64,000 nucleotides of DNA from Delphinapterus leucas (GCF_002288925.2 NW_022098024.1:2430814-2494813); one strand, 5' to 3'; positions 46,946 to 59,370 are shown, counted from the first letter of the stretch. Notes: generated by a model not told the origin, from the sequence alone. Translations and numbers: made by a program.

Positions 46946-47539
46946 GTAAATAGTTCAGAGGCAGTGAAAGACTAGAATCAGATAAGCAGGAAAGGTACGT
47001 GGTTAAAAAATATGCAGTTTTCCACTTGTAAATATCCGGTAGTCTTTTATACTTATTCCAAATCGTCTTACACACTATAATGTTCTGGTTGATATGTTGG
47101 CTACTACTCTGATGATTTTCTGCATATTTGTACATCTTTTTTGTTCTAGCTAGTTACTGAGCTTTTCAGTTATAAGAACTGTGCTTTGAATTATTTTTTT
47201 GTCTCCTTGTTATTCCAAATATAGGAATGGTGGAAAAACAGCTACTTCTTAAATAGCTAGTGGAATTAAATTATAACGTTGGGTATTATTGGTCAGCCAG
47301 AATGAAAATTTGATCTTCTTGGCATATTGTCCAATAACGCACAATAAAAGATGTTCTTGGAAGTCTAGAGAAGAATGATGCTTGTTTTGTTGGGCATAAC
47401 TGTTCAGTTAATAGTAGCACTATCAGCATTGTTTCACGTCTTTAATTTATGCTCTTATAGATTTTTATTGGTGAGAGCTCTTTTGAAACTAGCTTAGCCT
47501 AAGCATCCAAAAAAACCACGGGTAGGACTTTAAACCAGA
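46946..47539. other. Unique spacer
   Basis: No recognised feature. Confidence 0.4.
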
Positions 47540-47735
47540 CAAATCTATATTCAAATCTAACTTTATTACTTTATACCTTTGCAACCAGCAACCAGAGAGA
47601 GAGATAATTAACTTTTCTGAGACTTGGTTCTCATTCTTTAAATTGAGATTATAATACTAATAACCCAGGATTGTTATGAAGATTATATAACAGATATAAA
47701 AAGCTTAGCCTAGTGAGGAATGTATAAATACTATT
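47540..47735 (+). repeat. MIR SINE
   Basis: 'gacaaatctatattcaaatc', 'tctgagacttggttctcatt' and 'ggattgttatgaagattata' follow MIR. Confidence 0.75.
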
Positions 47736-49575
47736 TTCATTCTTTCCCCTCTTTTTCTATTTTAATTTAAACAAATAAGAAAAATCATCAAAATGAAGTC
47801 TCAACTCTGCTGAACACCATTCCAGACCTGAAATTAGCCTGAATCATCATAAAATGGCTTTCTAAAAAATGCTTGAATCCTTTTAGTTTATAAGATTAGT
47901 TTATAAGACTACTTTTAACTTAAAGGTTTAAAATGAATTTTAAGGTTTGGATAATTTTAAAAACCAATCCCTAGCTCCCTAATAATTAGAAAAAGCCTAC
48001 TTTGTTAAAGGGCTTCCTCTTTTTTCCACTGTTAGAAGACAAAAATGTCAGACTGTTTGTGGAATGCAAATATTTACTCTCCCATCCCATTCATTCTCTC
48101 TGTTTGTCCCTGTCTGTCTGTCTCCCTCTCTCTTTTAATTAGAGGGATTTCCATCAGCCAATTAAGAAAGCAGATTAGCTATTACATTTACATTACAGAA
48201 CAGAAAATATCAGCATTCAGACTGAGCATTCAGTATATATACAAAGTTGATCTAACACTCTCATATTCCTTTCATACATAAAAATAGAAACTAAAAATTA
48301 GTCTCTTTGAAGGCTTAACTACATGGAAAGAAGTAGTATATGATATTTTCTTTGCCAACAAAATGGGCAGATATACATCCCCTTTTATATGCTCTCTCTT
48401 CATTTATAGTTTAGAGTGGGCCTTTCATCTACCACAGCAAAAAGGCAGCATAAGAGCTGCACACTTTAATGTAATTTTAAGCCATGTTTATTTTCTCAGA
48501 AATATAGAGAAACAGCAGCAAATTTTGCCCTCTTTGTTTACTGGTATTTTTATGGCAGCTACACAATTACTCTTTTTCCCTAAAAAAAAAAAACCTGCGT
48601 CTGCTGAGGAATGAAAGCATTTGGAGTAACTTTAGTTAATGCACTATTAACTTGTCAATTATTTGTCAGAACAATTGTCACCTTATGGCCTCCTAGACAT
48701 TGCCTACTATTTAGAAACAAACACAAGATAAACAAAAATAAACAAATATACCATGTCTTCTGAAAAGTGTCTGAATAATGATAAACTAAATGCTGAAATC
48801 CCCATCGATGTATTTAGAGATGTCTGGGCTTCTGGGGAGATTTTAAGGCACCTGTGAGATCACTGTACATGAGTCTTCAGTGCAGGATTTTCAGAGCCTC
48901 AAAAATTCCCTCTAAGATCCATTCACGGGAAAAAAAAAATCTTCAAATTCTATTGCCGCTGATTCTAATCCTTCAGGGTTTGGAGCCCAGAATGCAGTAG
49001 ACTGTATCACGATTACTTCCGCGTTTAGAAAACTTTCCTAGACAAGTAGCCACATCCTGGAGAGAGCTGATGACAGTCACATGTCCTGCCTTCACAGTGA
49101 TTTCGATTTATGGGCGGCTCAGATGTAAACCAAATCCTCCTTCCTTCTCACTAGTGATAATTAACAATTAATAGAGCAGGAGAGAAGTCAATCTTACAAG
49201 ATTCCTTTCTCTCCTAAGAGATCTGCATATAGGTCATGTTTTCCGTTTACAAAATTTACTCACACTAAAATTGTGTTTAATACAGAAAAAAAAATGACTA
49301 CTTTTCTGAATTAGTTACATCATTTATCAGTAAAACCTCAAAAATGTCGACTAATTTCAGGGAAAGGGTAATTTAGAATGGAGAAAACTTTGCATTATCT
49401 AATTTTTAAAAGGATGAAATGTAGTCTGGGTACATTGTGATTAAGAACAAAAAATCAGGGCATGAGATGAACATGGATTTGGACTGTGAGTCCAGGTGTA
49501 GGGCCTGATTTGTCTAAAACTGACCCTTTCATTCTGACCCTTTCTTGGCTCCTACTTCAGTGTTTTTTTTTTTTA
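47736..49575. other. Long repeat-free stretch with TAAT-rich blocks
   Basis: About 1.8 kb with no recognisable transposon, unusual for this window. Blocks such as 48135-48180 (tttaattagaggg, caattaagaaagc), 48628-48675 (gttaatgcactattaac, caattatttg) and 49145-49175 (gtgataattaacaattaata) are rich in homeodomain-type cores. A short (TCTG)n-like run lies at about 48100-48130. Small frames at 48045-48281 and 48363-48614 look like chance. Confidence 0.35.
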
Positions 49576-49579
49576 TACT

Positions 49580-49908
49580 AAGTAAAGGTTATTGCCCCCA
49601 GTTGCTCAGACCAGATATTGTGAAGTTCCACATTGTTTTTAGCCTAACAGCTACGAAGTCTATTGATTTCACCTCCTAACTATTGTTAGAATTTGTTTAC
49701 TTCTTTTTTCTCCTTATTCACCACTCAGGTCTAAACTACCAGCATCTCTAGGTGTGCCCTGCAGAAACAGCTTGTAACTGGCCTCTCTACCTTAGGGTTT
49801 TGTTGTTCTTTTAATTATTTCTCAACCATGTAGCCAAAGTGGTCCTCAAAATCTGATTATGTCAATCCAACTCACTCTACCTCTCTCCTCCCTGGCAAAA
49901 AACAACTA

Positions 49909-49951
<43 letters not shown>

Positions 49952-50110
49952 GTCTTAAGAAATTTCTCTTAGGAGAAATTCTCAACTATGTTGCATGGCT
50001 TATGGTTTCCTAAATATTCTAGTCTCTTGTCTGTCTCTCCAGGCTCTGAAATCACTGTATTTAAGCCCCTATACCTACACTTTAACCAACTGGCATTGAA
50101 GAATAAAATT
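49580..50110 (+). repeat. L2 fragment interrupted by (AC)19
   Basis: 'gtagccaaagtggtcctcaa', 'tctgattatgtcaatccaac' and 'ttctagtctcttgtctgtct' follow the L2 3' half; the microsatellite grew inside it. Confidence 0.65.
49912..49949. repeat. (AC)19 microsatellite
   Basis: Perfect AC run inside L2. Confidence 0.98.
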
Positions 50111-50312
50111 TTATGCCAACATGCCCAGCAAAATGCAGAGACTCACTCTGATGAGATGTATAGTTTAGTTTACTGTGGACTGTATAGCTAGGTATGGAGC
50201 TACCTTTGCTGGAACTATGTGGCTTTCCAAATCAAAATTATGAACATTTGGGAAAAAGATGGAATGGACACTAAGAAGAGAACCCACCAGTATACATTAG
50301 AATAGTATTTCT

Positions 50313-50455
50313 AGAATTTTAATGTGCATATGAATCACCTGGGATGTTATTAAAAAGCACATATGATATAGGGTGGGACCTGAGATTCTGCATTTCTACC
50401 AAGTTCCCAGGTGATAGTGGTGATATTGCTTGTCCACAGATCTCTGAGTAGTAAG
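50313..50455 (+). repeat. MER5A-type hAT-Charlie MITE
   Basis: 'catatgaatcacctgggatg', 'gggtgggacctgagattctg' and 'ccaagttcccaggtgatagt' match the short palindromic MER5A-type DNA transposon. Confidence 0.75.
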
Positions 50456-50504
50456 GCATTAGAGTGTTTTATTCATATGTGTATCAGATAAAGTAGAGCC
50501 ATTA

Positions 50505-50765
50505 GAATCTGGGTTTGGCAGTCAGAGAGGTCAGAATCCAAATCCTGAATCCAATTCATTTTGGCTGACTTGGGGCAGTTCCTTAAAATATCTAAGTCTC
50601 AGTTTTCACATCTATTAAATACAATATACCCACCTCAAAAGGATGTTATGAGTATTAACTGAGATGATATATTCATATCACTTCCTATAGACTTTCAAGC
50701 CATTAAATATAACGTGCACATAGTAAGTGTTCAATATTGTATTATTAATATTGATTTATGAGATA
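50505..50765 (+). repeat. MIR SINE, nearly full length
   Basis: 'agaatctgggtttggcagtc', 'gcagttccttaaaatatcta', 'gatgttatgagtattaactg' and 'cacatagtaagtgttcaata' follow MIR from head to tail. Confidence 0.85.
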
Positions 50766-51836
50766 AAACATAACACAATAGTGAAGATCATTACTCTCAA
50801 AGAAGTTACTGTATTCAGAGAAAGAACAAACATGGCTATGTGAAGTCTCACTCAACTCAAAAATTCCATTAACAATGATATAAAAATATAATTATTAGTA
50901 AAATCAGTAAAATATACAATTTTTATGATTCATATAAATGGCGACTGAGTTAATGAAGTTTTCTCTAGGCTGAATTTCTTTTTAAAATCTATTAGGAAAA
51001 GAAAATTTGGAATAAAATTGTAATTCTTTCCAAAAGATGAAAAAGGGTTTAGTCTCAATTTGTTTATCTGCTTACAGAATCAATCTACAATTTAAAAAAG
51101 AAACTAAAATTTATATATTGGCCAGATTAAAGAAATTTTTTTTCAGATTATGCTTAGAATTCCCCTAAATAATGTACATGTACATAAATCTAAATTGCAC
51201 TTAGGTGCCAAATTATAACTTACTTTGGGAAAATTAGCTCTTTTCTTGAATTTTATGGGAGTAGCAGCCTATGTTACTTTTGCCTTGCTTGTCCAGTTGG
51301 AGCAAGTAACTGACAAATAGATTAGAATGCAAGTGTTTTCTTTTCCCTGTGATTACTATTTCTGGTTGAAAGAAAAGGACTTAGGTATTTACTATATGAA
51401 TTCATTTGCATTTGGCTGCAAATTGAGGATAAAATCAAGGGTGGGGAGTGGGTGAGGAATGGATTTAGCCAAATTTGAGATAAGTTGGAGGGAAAGAGAA
51501 GAAGAAAATGCCACGAGACCTTCTAACTGTCTTCTTTAGGTTAAATTAGGAGCATACACTACAATATTAAGGTTTTTGAAAATTACAATATTTGCATTCA
51601 AATTATTGTGCAATAAAATCCCATCTCCATGTTAAAATTCAGTGCTAAATTTACAAAACATACAAATGGAGTGGGAAATAAAGGTATATTATAAATTCAG
51701 ATGCATATTTTTAAAATGCAATATCTGGAGTACTATTCCTTAATTTCCCATTGAAAGGAGTTAATACTTTATATAACGTGGATGTAATAGATATGGCTTG
51801 AAGTTCAACCCCAAACTTAGTTTCAAAAAAAAGATA
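50766..51836. other. Unique AT-rich spacer
   Basis: About 1.1 kb with no recognised repeat or exon. Confidence 0.4.
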
Positions 51837-52041
51837 GGGCTTCCCTGGTGGCGCAGTGGTTGAGAGTCCGCCTGCCGATGCAGGGGACGCGGGTTCGTGC
51901 CCCGGTCCGGGAAGATCCCACATGCCGCGGAGCGGCTGGGCCCGTGAGCCATGGCCGCTGAGCCTGTGCGTCCGGAGCCTGTGCTCTGCAACGGTAGAGG
52001 CCACAGCAGTGAGAGGCCCGCGTACCGCAAAAAAAAAAAAA
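51837..52041 (+). mobile_element. Short CHR-type tRNA-derived SINE, CpG-rich and young-looking
   Basis: It starts GGGCTTCCCTGGTGGCGCAG and ends in A13 at 52029-52041. Box A (TGGCGCAGTGG, about 51849-51859) and box B (GGTTCGTGCCC, about 51892-51902) of the tRNA-like pol III promoter are visible. It keeps more CpGs than the other copies and its tail is pure A, so it is probably the youngest element here. The flanks are A-rich, which hides the target duplication. Confidence 0.95.
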
Positions 52042-52534
52042 GTAGTGCATCTAATGAAGGTCTGACGGTATTTGCTTCCTGAACTTCACTTAAGTTTGAT
52101 TTTCATGAAACTTAGTTTGGGAAGAATATGGGAGATGGTTTGAAGGCAGTGGGATGTCTCTGGACCAATCCTGTTGCTCCTAGCTGTGAGTTGTCCTCAT
52201 CAATTGAACTCTAGAAACAGATTGGAAAAGAGCAATAGAAGTTTTATGCACAGGTTGCAGGATGGAGGATGAGAGCGAGAGCAGTGTGTATATTGTGGGG
52301 CTGAGGGTGGGGGAACCCCCCAAATCATTTTGCATCGTAGCAGAAAGAAAAGGGAAGTTAGATCTACCTATGTGTCTACGAGAAGCAAATATTTCTAATC
52401 AGGTTTTCTCCCTTGTTTCAAAGGTTGCTTCTGTATTATGTTGCTTATCTATACAGCACATGAGAAATACTTTTATAAAGAAAAAGATGATAAATATAAG
52501 GTAGGGCTTTAAGGTAAGATTACTTGCCTTTACT
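52042..52534. other. Unique spacer
   Basis: No recognised repeat. The 80-residue + frame at 52262-52504 shows no domain. Confidence 0.4.
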
Positions 52535-52735
52535 TTTGGACAGGGATTCTGCCTCCATGGGACACTTAGCAATGTCTTAGAGACATTTTCAATTGTCACA
52601 ACTCCAGGAAGGGTGCTCTTGGCATCTAGTGGAGAGAGGCGAGGGATGCTGCTAGATATCCTATAGTGCACAGGACAATCCCCCACAAAAAGGAATTATT
52701 GCACCCAAAATGTGCCAACGTTGAGAAATCCTCCT
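52535..52735 (-). repeat. MER20 hAT-Charlie MITE
   Basis: 'tcaattgtcacaactccagg', 'ggcatctagtggagagaggc', 'gggatgctgctagatatcct' and 'gtgcacaggacaatccccca' match MER20 nearly end to end. Confidence 0.9.
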
Positions 52736-52751
52736 TGAGGAAATACTCAGA

Positions 52752-52824
52752 GCTTGCTTGCTTGCTTGCTTTATCTATCATCTATCTATCTATCTATCTC
52801 TCTATCTATCTATCATCTATCTAT
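52752..52824. repeat. (GCTT)5 next to an imperfect (TATC)n microsatellite
   Basis: GCTT repeats at 52752-52771 are followed by TATC repeats with ATC interruptions to 52824. Such compound tetranucleotides are usually variable. Confidence 0.95.
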
Positions 52825-53084
52825 TCATTTTAACGGGAATAAAAGGTCACTTTACTAACTGTGGATATCCCATCCATGTTTTGTTGCCTTTTTAATTTCC
52901 CACCAAGTCAAGACAGCCAGCTATGATGTTTTTTCTTTCGGTACCTAATTGTTTTCTAAAAAGTCAATTTGCTTATTATAAGTAGCCCAAGTTGAGAGAA
53001 TTAGGTTGAATTTTCTCAGGAACTTATTGAAACAGGTATTTAGATTTGATGTTTTCTAGAGAAGATTGATGTATCCTTGGTTCT

Positions 53085-53255
53085 AGAGTCAGAATACCTG
53101 AATGTTAATCCTGACTTTAAGTTTCTCATCTGTGAAATGGACTTATACTTCAGACTACTTCATAGGAAAATTGTACAGATTAATTGAAATAATTCATATA
53201 AAACACTTAGAATAGTACCTAGCATAAGTGCTAAATAAATGTTAGCTATTTTTAA
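53085..53255 (+). repeat. MIR SINE
   Basis: 'tctagagtcagaatacctga', 'tttctcatctgtgaaatgga' and 'cctagcataagtgctaaata' follow MIR. Confidence 0.8.
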
Positions 53256-53739
53256 GGAAAACTACTCCAAAATGATGACCCATGACAGCCTTGATCATAG
53301 GCTTGATTGTACATCCTCAAGCTCCTCACTGTATGAGTGCTGCTAGACGAATGTAAGTGCCATTATGTGAATGTATGTGCCGATAAGTTGAGTTCTTTTA
53401 TCCTCTCATAGGGGACACTAGCTGCATATCATAAAGTAATAGTGGATTATATAACTATAAATGCAACCAACAAATTTGCTAGATCGCCTGGAATTTTACA
53501 TAGCTGAGGATTGTTGAAGATTCTTTGCCAAGTTGTAATAATAAAAATTAGAATGTATTCTGTGTAATTTTCCTTATTGGACTAGCTTCTGTTGCTGCTA
53601 TTGTAGAATATGCTTAATCCTCCTCCCACTTGGCAGCATTTTTAGATATTTTACTGAGTTGCAGTTGTGCCCTTTGTATCTATATTTCATATTATATGAA
53701 TACATTAATACAAAAACCAGTGTTGTTTGTGTACAAAAA
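53256..53739. other. Unique spacer
   Basis: No recognised feature. Confidence 0.4.
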
Positions 53740-53835
53740 TCATCATTTATTCAGCAAGTGGCATTGTGCTAGGTGCTTGGAATACAAAGACAAATAAGAC
53801 AAGCTCCAGCTGTGAAGCAGACAGACATACTCTAG
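53740..53835 (+). repeat. Ancient interspersed repeat, family not named
   Basis: 'ttcagcaagtggcattgtgc', 'taggtgcttggaatacaaag' and 'caaataagacaagctccagc' match a common old mammalian repeat text. A similar copy lies at 55395-55525. Confidence 0.5.
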
Positions 53836-53984
53836 TTTCAGAGAGAGACACAGAGAAGTCGAAGCACAGCATGGTAGGTGGTATACTAGACACACGAGAT
53901 AAATGTGCTGAAATGCACCATTTGTAAACTATGTTTAAGTCAATGGATATAACAGGCAACAATTTCAAGCATCAGATTCAGAAT

Positions 53985-54178
53985 GGATAAACAACAAGGT
54001 CCTACTGTATTGCACAGAAGACTATATTCAATATCTTATGATAAACCATAATGGAAAAGAATATTAAAAAAAGAATGTATATATTTGTATAACTGAATCA
54101 CTTTGCAGTACAGCAATAATTAACACAACATTTTAAATGAACTATACTTCAATAATAAATAAATAAATAAACAAACAG
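53985..54178 (+). mobile_element. 5'-truncated L1 3' end
   Basis: 'acaacaaggtcctactgtat', 'aatatcttatgataaaccat' and 'gaatcactttgcagtaca' with an (AATA)n tail at about 54151-54173. Confidence 0.88.
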
Positions 54179-54289
54179 AAGAAAATTATGGAAGTAAACT
54201 CCTGCTGCACTTTTGTTTACTTATCTGTAAATTCAGGCAATGCTGCTCAAGAGTAATAGAGATGGGAGTTGATTTACTTAAATGTATCC

Positions 54290-54900
54290 ATTTTACATTT
54301 TATTCTCCATATTGGAAGTTTCAAGGACAAAAGATGTCAACTATAGAAATGTGTTGTAACATTACCCACCACCAGAAAAAAAAATTAGTTTGCATACAAG
54401 AAAGTATAAAAATATCTGCAACAGAAAAGTGAAGCTCTGGTCTTCCTTTGTCCCATAGACACAACTCTAAAGGTATTAGATGCAATTGGGGGCACCTCAT
54501 CTTAAAGGTTACAAACACAGTGATGGGAGAGAGAGTAATCAAGGTAACACAGTGAACCCAAATAGTGTAATATGGAAAAAAGTTTAAAAAACTGGGCATA
54601 AATAGACCAGCTATAAGGAGTCTTGTGGGGCAATATAATAATTGTTTTCCAATATTACAAAAGGGATTAAACCATGTTGTGAAATAAAGTGTAGAAGTAG
54701 AACTGTTGGGTAAAGTATTCATTTCAGCCTATAAAGAAATGTTAAAAAAGTTTAAAAAAATATGAAATGAACTGTCTTAAGGATGCAGAGAATTCTTTCT
54801 CATTCGAGTTGTTTGTCCACAGGAGTGAACACAGGTGGTAGGATTACTGTAGAGGAATTCAAACATCATATGGGTAATAATGAATTACTGCTCTTTCCAA
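54290..54900 (+). repeat. Possible ancient interspersed repeat, with a chance 133-residue frame on the minus strand
   Basis: From about 54620 the order 'aagggattaaaccatgttgt', 'aagtagaactgttggg' and 'gattactgtagaggaattca' resembles an old mammalian repeat that I cannot name with confidence. The 133-residue minus frame (54321-54722) reads through it without any known domain. Confidence 0.35.
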
Positions 54901-55394
54901 CATTGAGAAATTCTGATTTTAAAATGGAACACAATTAATTGGTACTTGACAAAATTTACTAATGAAACTAGAAATGGATTAAATGTTGAATACTATTCTG
55001 GGCTGCAGTCAAGTACAGAGAAATAAAATTACATCACTGGTGACCCTTGGGTCTGCCACAGAAATGAGATATCTATCTCATGAGTTTATTACAGTCAGCA
55101 AAAAAAATATTTTTAAATGACAATTAAAGGGTGGCTACCTTCCCTAACTAATGAAAGTTCAATGTCTTCTAATTATATTGGTGGCACAGTATGGTTGCAA
55201 AATGTGACTTAGTAGCTGTAATGCAGTACTGTAATGAGTCTTCTCATTTTGGCTCTATGCTGTATGCTTTTAAATCTCTTGGGCCTATGAAACAGGCCAT
55301 TATCAGAGGACAAGGAACTCAATGCTCAATGTTTTTGACATGGTATGGGAAAGTGGCTGCTTAGGGAACAACAAAATATTTTAAAAATTCAGTT
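54901..55394. other. Unique spacer
   Basis: No recognised feature. Confidence 0.4.
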
Positions 55395-55525
55395 TATTTC
55401 AGCAATCATTTATTACTGTTTACCCTGTACCATTCTGCTTGTTAGATGCTAAAAGTAATACAAAGATCAATAACGTATGCATATTCCCTCAAGGTGATCA
55501 CTATTTAGTGGGAGAGTAAAACATG
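55395..55525 (+). repeat. Ancient interspersed repeat, family not named
   Basis: 'cagcaatcatttattactgt', 'aagtaatacaaagatcaata' and 'ctatttagtgggagagtaaa' resemble the same family as 53740-53835. Confidence 0.45.
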
Positions 55526-55586
55526 TTAAAAATATCTGTTACAGAGTGGGGAAAGTGTGTTAATGAAGCTGTGATAAAACACCATG

Positions 55587-55945
55587 GAGGGGACTTCCCT
55601 GGTGACACAGTGGTTAAGAATCTGTCTGCCAATACAGGGGACATAGGTTCGAGCCCTCGTCCGGGAAGATCCCCCATGCTGCGGAGCAACTAAGCCCATG
55701 CACCGCAACTACTGAGCCTGCTCTCTAGAGCCTGCAAGTCACAACCACTGAGCCTGTGTGCCACAACTACTGAAGCCTGTGTGCTCAGAGCCTATGCTCC
55801 GCAACAAGAGAAGCCACCGCAGTGAGAAGCCCATGCACCACAATGAGGAATTAGCCCCCAGTGGCCGCAACTAGAGAAAGCCCACGTGCAGCAACGAAGA
55901 CCCGATGCAGCCAAAAATAAATAAATAAACAAATAAAAATTTTAA
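55587..55945 (+). mobile_element. Long CHR-type tRNA-derived SINE (older form)
   Basis: It starts GGGGACTTCCCTGGTGACAC and has a longer body than the 200-bp copies, with repeated 'caactactgagcctg'-like units, then 'gcaacgaagacccgatgcag' and an (AATA)n tail. It has lost more CpGs than the short copies, so it is older. Its antisense frames at 55501-55708 are not genes. Confidence 0.93.
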
Positions 55946-56279
55946 AAGAGAAAGAAAACAACTCATGGACAGGGTCTGTCAGATCTGCTGGTGGATGGTG
56001 ATGACGGTGGGGAAGAAGGTTGGAAATCTACAAGTAAGTTACATCTGAGCAGGGTCCTAAAACAGAATTTGTCAGACTAAGCCTTATAAAAACTGTAGAG
56101 TAGGCATTGTTAACACAGCTCACTACACAAATGAAAGCATGTGAAGGCATGACAGGGTTGGTGGGATTAGGTATTGGACGTCTCTGTTGGCAAAGACCTG
56201 AAAGTGAAGCTATAAAGTCAGATGGAATTGCAACTAAATGAGGTTGGATCCGCCAAGGATCTTAAACTTATTTCCCTCA

Positions 56280-57000
56280 ATCTTTGTTTTTAATCCAGAG
56301 TTTACTTACTTCCCAGCAGACTGAGATTACTCTTCATGACTGTTTCTGGGCTGTTACTTTTCTATCTTGATATATTAAAAACAAATCAAACAAATCTACT
56401 CCTTTGAGCTGCACACCATTTTACAACATTCAACTCTCCACTTACCCACACGGTTGCGTTCACTTTCTGTGTTTTAGATTCAGTCTCCACAATTTATCAA
56501 GAACCTCAGCACCTGTTCATGTTGTTTGACTAAAGCCCATACAATTTTGATTGAGGTCAAGTCTATATGGATAGTAATCCATCTAACATTTTGGCCTCTC
56601 AGTTTTCTTAACATCCTGACCCTCAAGGACCTTCTCACTTTCTTCACTTCAGCCAGTCACCTTCGAATTCCTACCTTTTAATTTGTTATCTATTGTTTTC
56701 CTTTTTGTCTCAATTTTACCCCCCCCAAAGACATTACTTCAAGCATTTTAAACTCTGACCACAAGATTATCTTTACCCAGATGGAAAGCTTGATCATGTC
56801 CAATACATCCATTCTTTATCTTCATTTCCACCTGTAGGCACTTCTTTCTTCTGTTAATCCTTCAGCTCTCAGATATCTTCATTTCCAATCTACCCAATAC
56901 AGATTGCTTGGTCCATCCTTTTAAAAACACAGCTGTATCTTCTCTAAACATTTTCCGTCAGTGTTCCTACAGAAGCCCTGAGACTCGACGGTAACTGAGT
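56280..57000 (+). repeat. Pyrimidine-rich stretch, possibly CR1/L2-clade LINE
   Basis: The run of 'cttctcactttcttcacttc', 'ctgaccacaagattatcttt' and 'ttcatttccacctgtaggc' has the composition of the L2/CR1 ORF2 region, but I cannot align it with certainty. Confidence 0.3.
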
Positions 57001-57439
57001 TAATCAAAGTACCTGAAACTTGAGTTGTCCAGGTTGTTCTCACTGTCAGAGAGAATGGCCCAGCACTACCTTGAGAAGAAAGAGATTGCTATTAACCCTC
57101 CTATAAAAAGTATTTCAGGACTAGTATTCCATATAAGCTAGTAGTAAAGTGAACCCACTTTAAAATTGTTAATATAAGTTGGAGCAGTAAGATTTTAACA
57201 GTTGGTTAGAAGAGTAAAAATGAATTGAAACTTGTGAGGTTCACATTTGGACATGAAAACTTCAGAACCATCTGAATTTTTATACGCAGATGGACCTTTT
57301 TAAGTAATATAGACCATAGAACTGAAAAGTAATGTGTTTCTGGTCTTGTTTTATTAAATTCGTAGCTATTGTTTTTCCTACATAATTCTATATATTAGAG
57401 ATTTTATCTTCTAACCATCTTTCAAATCCACACATTCCT
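57001..57439. other. Unique spacer
   Basis: No recognised feature. Confidence 0.4.
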
Positions 57440-57935
57440 TTCTATCTCCACTTCAACTATTCTAGATCAAACTTTCATCATGATGAGACTGTAATATCCT
57501 CCAAATCAGTTTCCTTGATTCCACCTTTTCCTCCTTTCCACCTTCTAATTCATATAGATGCTATAACTGAAGTTACATTTTTCAGCTATAAATCTTTCCC
57601 TTTTGCTCTTTAAACATTTCAGTTCCTATCTGTCCTTCTTCTGGTAAAGGTCTAAATCCTTCAGATAACCTAAAGAGTCATGCCCTGGCCCCTATCTTCC
57701 TCTTTATCTGCAACCCTTGGAATACCCTTGTTTCCTCTCTCTCTAGTCTCTCTCTAGCCTCTTTCCCAAACTTGGGATGCACCACATTCTCTTTGGCCAC
57801 TTCTGTATTTTCTGTTTTGCTCCAGAAGTGTTGAGAAAAGATCAACCTTTACTCATGATTTTGTCCCCTTTGCTGATGACAGTGCTTGGCATGTAGAAGT
57901 AGTTCAGTAAGTATCTATTTATTTAATGAAAGGAA
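57440..57935 (+). repeat. L2 3' half
   Basis: 'gagactgtaatatcctccaa', 'ggtctaaatccttcagata', 'catgccctggcccctatctt' and the end 'agtgcttggcatgtagaagt' follow L2. Confidence 0.8.
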
Positions 57936-58574
57936 GACCAAAGGAACTCTGTCCGTACATAGAATTAATATTTATTGTTACATAGTGTATTTCATTCTTC
58001 TAAAATAACCCCCCTACACACACATTTTTAATATTTCTGGAATTCAAGGTGTATCTTTTAATTGATAATATTATATAGTCAACTTTGTGCCCAGTGGCTT
58101 TCACATCATAGTAGTCAAGACAAGCACTGTATAAAATTGCTTTTGCAGATGACATGATGGTACAGTTATAACTTCTTGACTTTGCTGTCAACAAACCATT
58201 GGTGAACCATTTAAACAAGGAATATGAGTCCTGGTTATTGTCTCAAAACCTTGTGTTGAAAGTGTCTGTAGGAAAAGTTACAGAATAGGTGCAATGGTTT
58301 GAGAGGCAGTCTAAGTGATAATATTGGAGCACACTTTAAGAAATGCCACATTATCAAAACTCTTGTTAGAACAAAGGAGGATACCTTGTAGAAAAATACG
58401 GAAACTAATAGCTCTGAGTTGAAAAGTGATTCACAAGAGTAGAGCCCTGAATGAGATGATGTTTTAGGAAAACCAAAATCAATGTATTCTGATTATGTAT
58501 TTCTTATCGTGTTTGTACAACACATTTGTACAAACGTTATATATGACAGAATATTTTTAAATAAGTTTAAATAA
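57936..58574. other. Unique spacer with a small hairpin
   Basis: No recognised repeat. At 58511-58535 GTTTGTACAA and its exact reverse complement TTGTACAAAC flank CACAT, a possible hairpin with no terminator-like T-run. Confidence 0.4.
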
Positions 58575-59370
58575 AAAATTCTAGCCATCATCAAAAAATC
58601 TACAAACAATAAATGCTGGAGAGGGTGAGGAAAAAAGGGAACCCTCCTACACTGTTGGTGGGAATGTAAACTGGTACAGCCACTATGGAGAACAGTATGG
58701 AGGTTCCTTAAAAAACAAAAACTAGAGCTACCATATGATCCAGCAATCCCACTCCTCAACCTATATCCAGAGGAAACCATAATTTGAAAAGATACATGCA
58801 CCCCAAAGTTTATTGCAGCACTATTTACAATAGCCAGGACATGGAAGCAACCTAAATGTCCATCAACAGAGGAGTGGATAAAGAAGATGTGGTATATATA
58901 TACAATGGAATATTACTCAACACTGAAAAAGAACAAAATAATGCCATTTGCAGCAACATGGGTGGACCTAGAGATTATCATACTGAGTGAAGTAAGTCAA
59001 ACAGAGAAAGACAAATATGATATCACTTATAGGGGGAATATGAAAAAAAGGGGTACAAATGAACTTATCTACAAAACAGAGTTAGAGATATAGTAAACAC
59101 ACTTATGGTTACCAAGGGGTAAGGGGGAGAGGGATAAATTGGAAGATTGGGATTGACATATACACACTACTGTATATAAAAGAGATAACTAATAAGGACC
59201 TACTTATAGCACAAGGAACTCTACTCAGTACTCTGTAATGGCCTATATGGGAAAAGAATATAAAAAAGAGGGGATATATGTATATGTATAACAGATTCAC
59301 TGTACTGGACACCTGAAACTAACACAACATTGTAAATCAACTCTACTCCAATAAATTTTTTTAAAAATTT
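58575..59370 (+). mobile_element. 5'-truncated L1 (end of ORF2 plus 3' UTR)
   Basis: The + strand gives 'aataaatgctggagagggtg', 'ctaccatatgatccagcaat', 'tacaatggaatattactcaa' and the 3' UTR 'tcaactctactccaataaa'. About 800 bp of L1 is present. The piece at 58887-59093 encodes the [11 protein letters not shown] block of the ORF2 C-terminus. The flanks (aaaaaattctag and aaaaatttctaag) may be an imperfect target duplication. Confidence 0.92.

Noticed and set aside
51849..51902. tRNA gene suggested by box A and box B
   Set aside because: The boxes belong to the tRNA-derived head of a SINE. No full cloverleaf or mature tRNA 3' end is present.
52752..52824. CRISPR-like array
   Set aside because: The tetranucleotide repeats have no spacers, and the window is mammalian.
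54321..54722. 133-residue minus-strand frame
   Set aside because: No domain; overlaps what looks like an ancient repeat; composition is that of random AT-rich DNA.
58511..58535. Hairpin as a terminator or small RNA
   Set aside because: Ten-base arms alone are weak evidence, there is no T-run, and AT-rich DNA makes such palindromes by chance.
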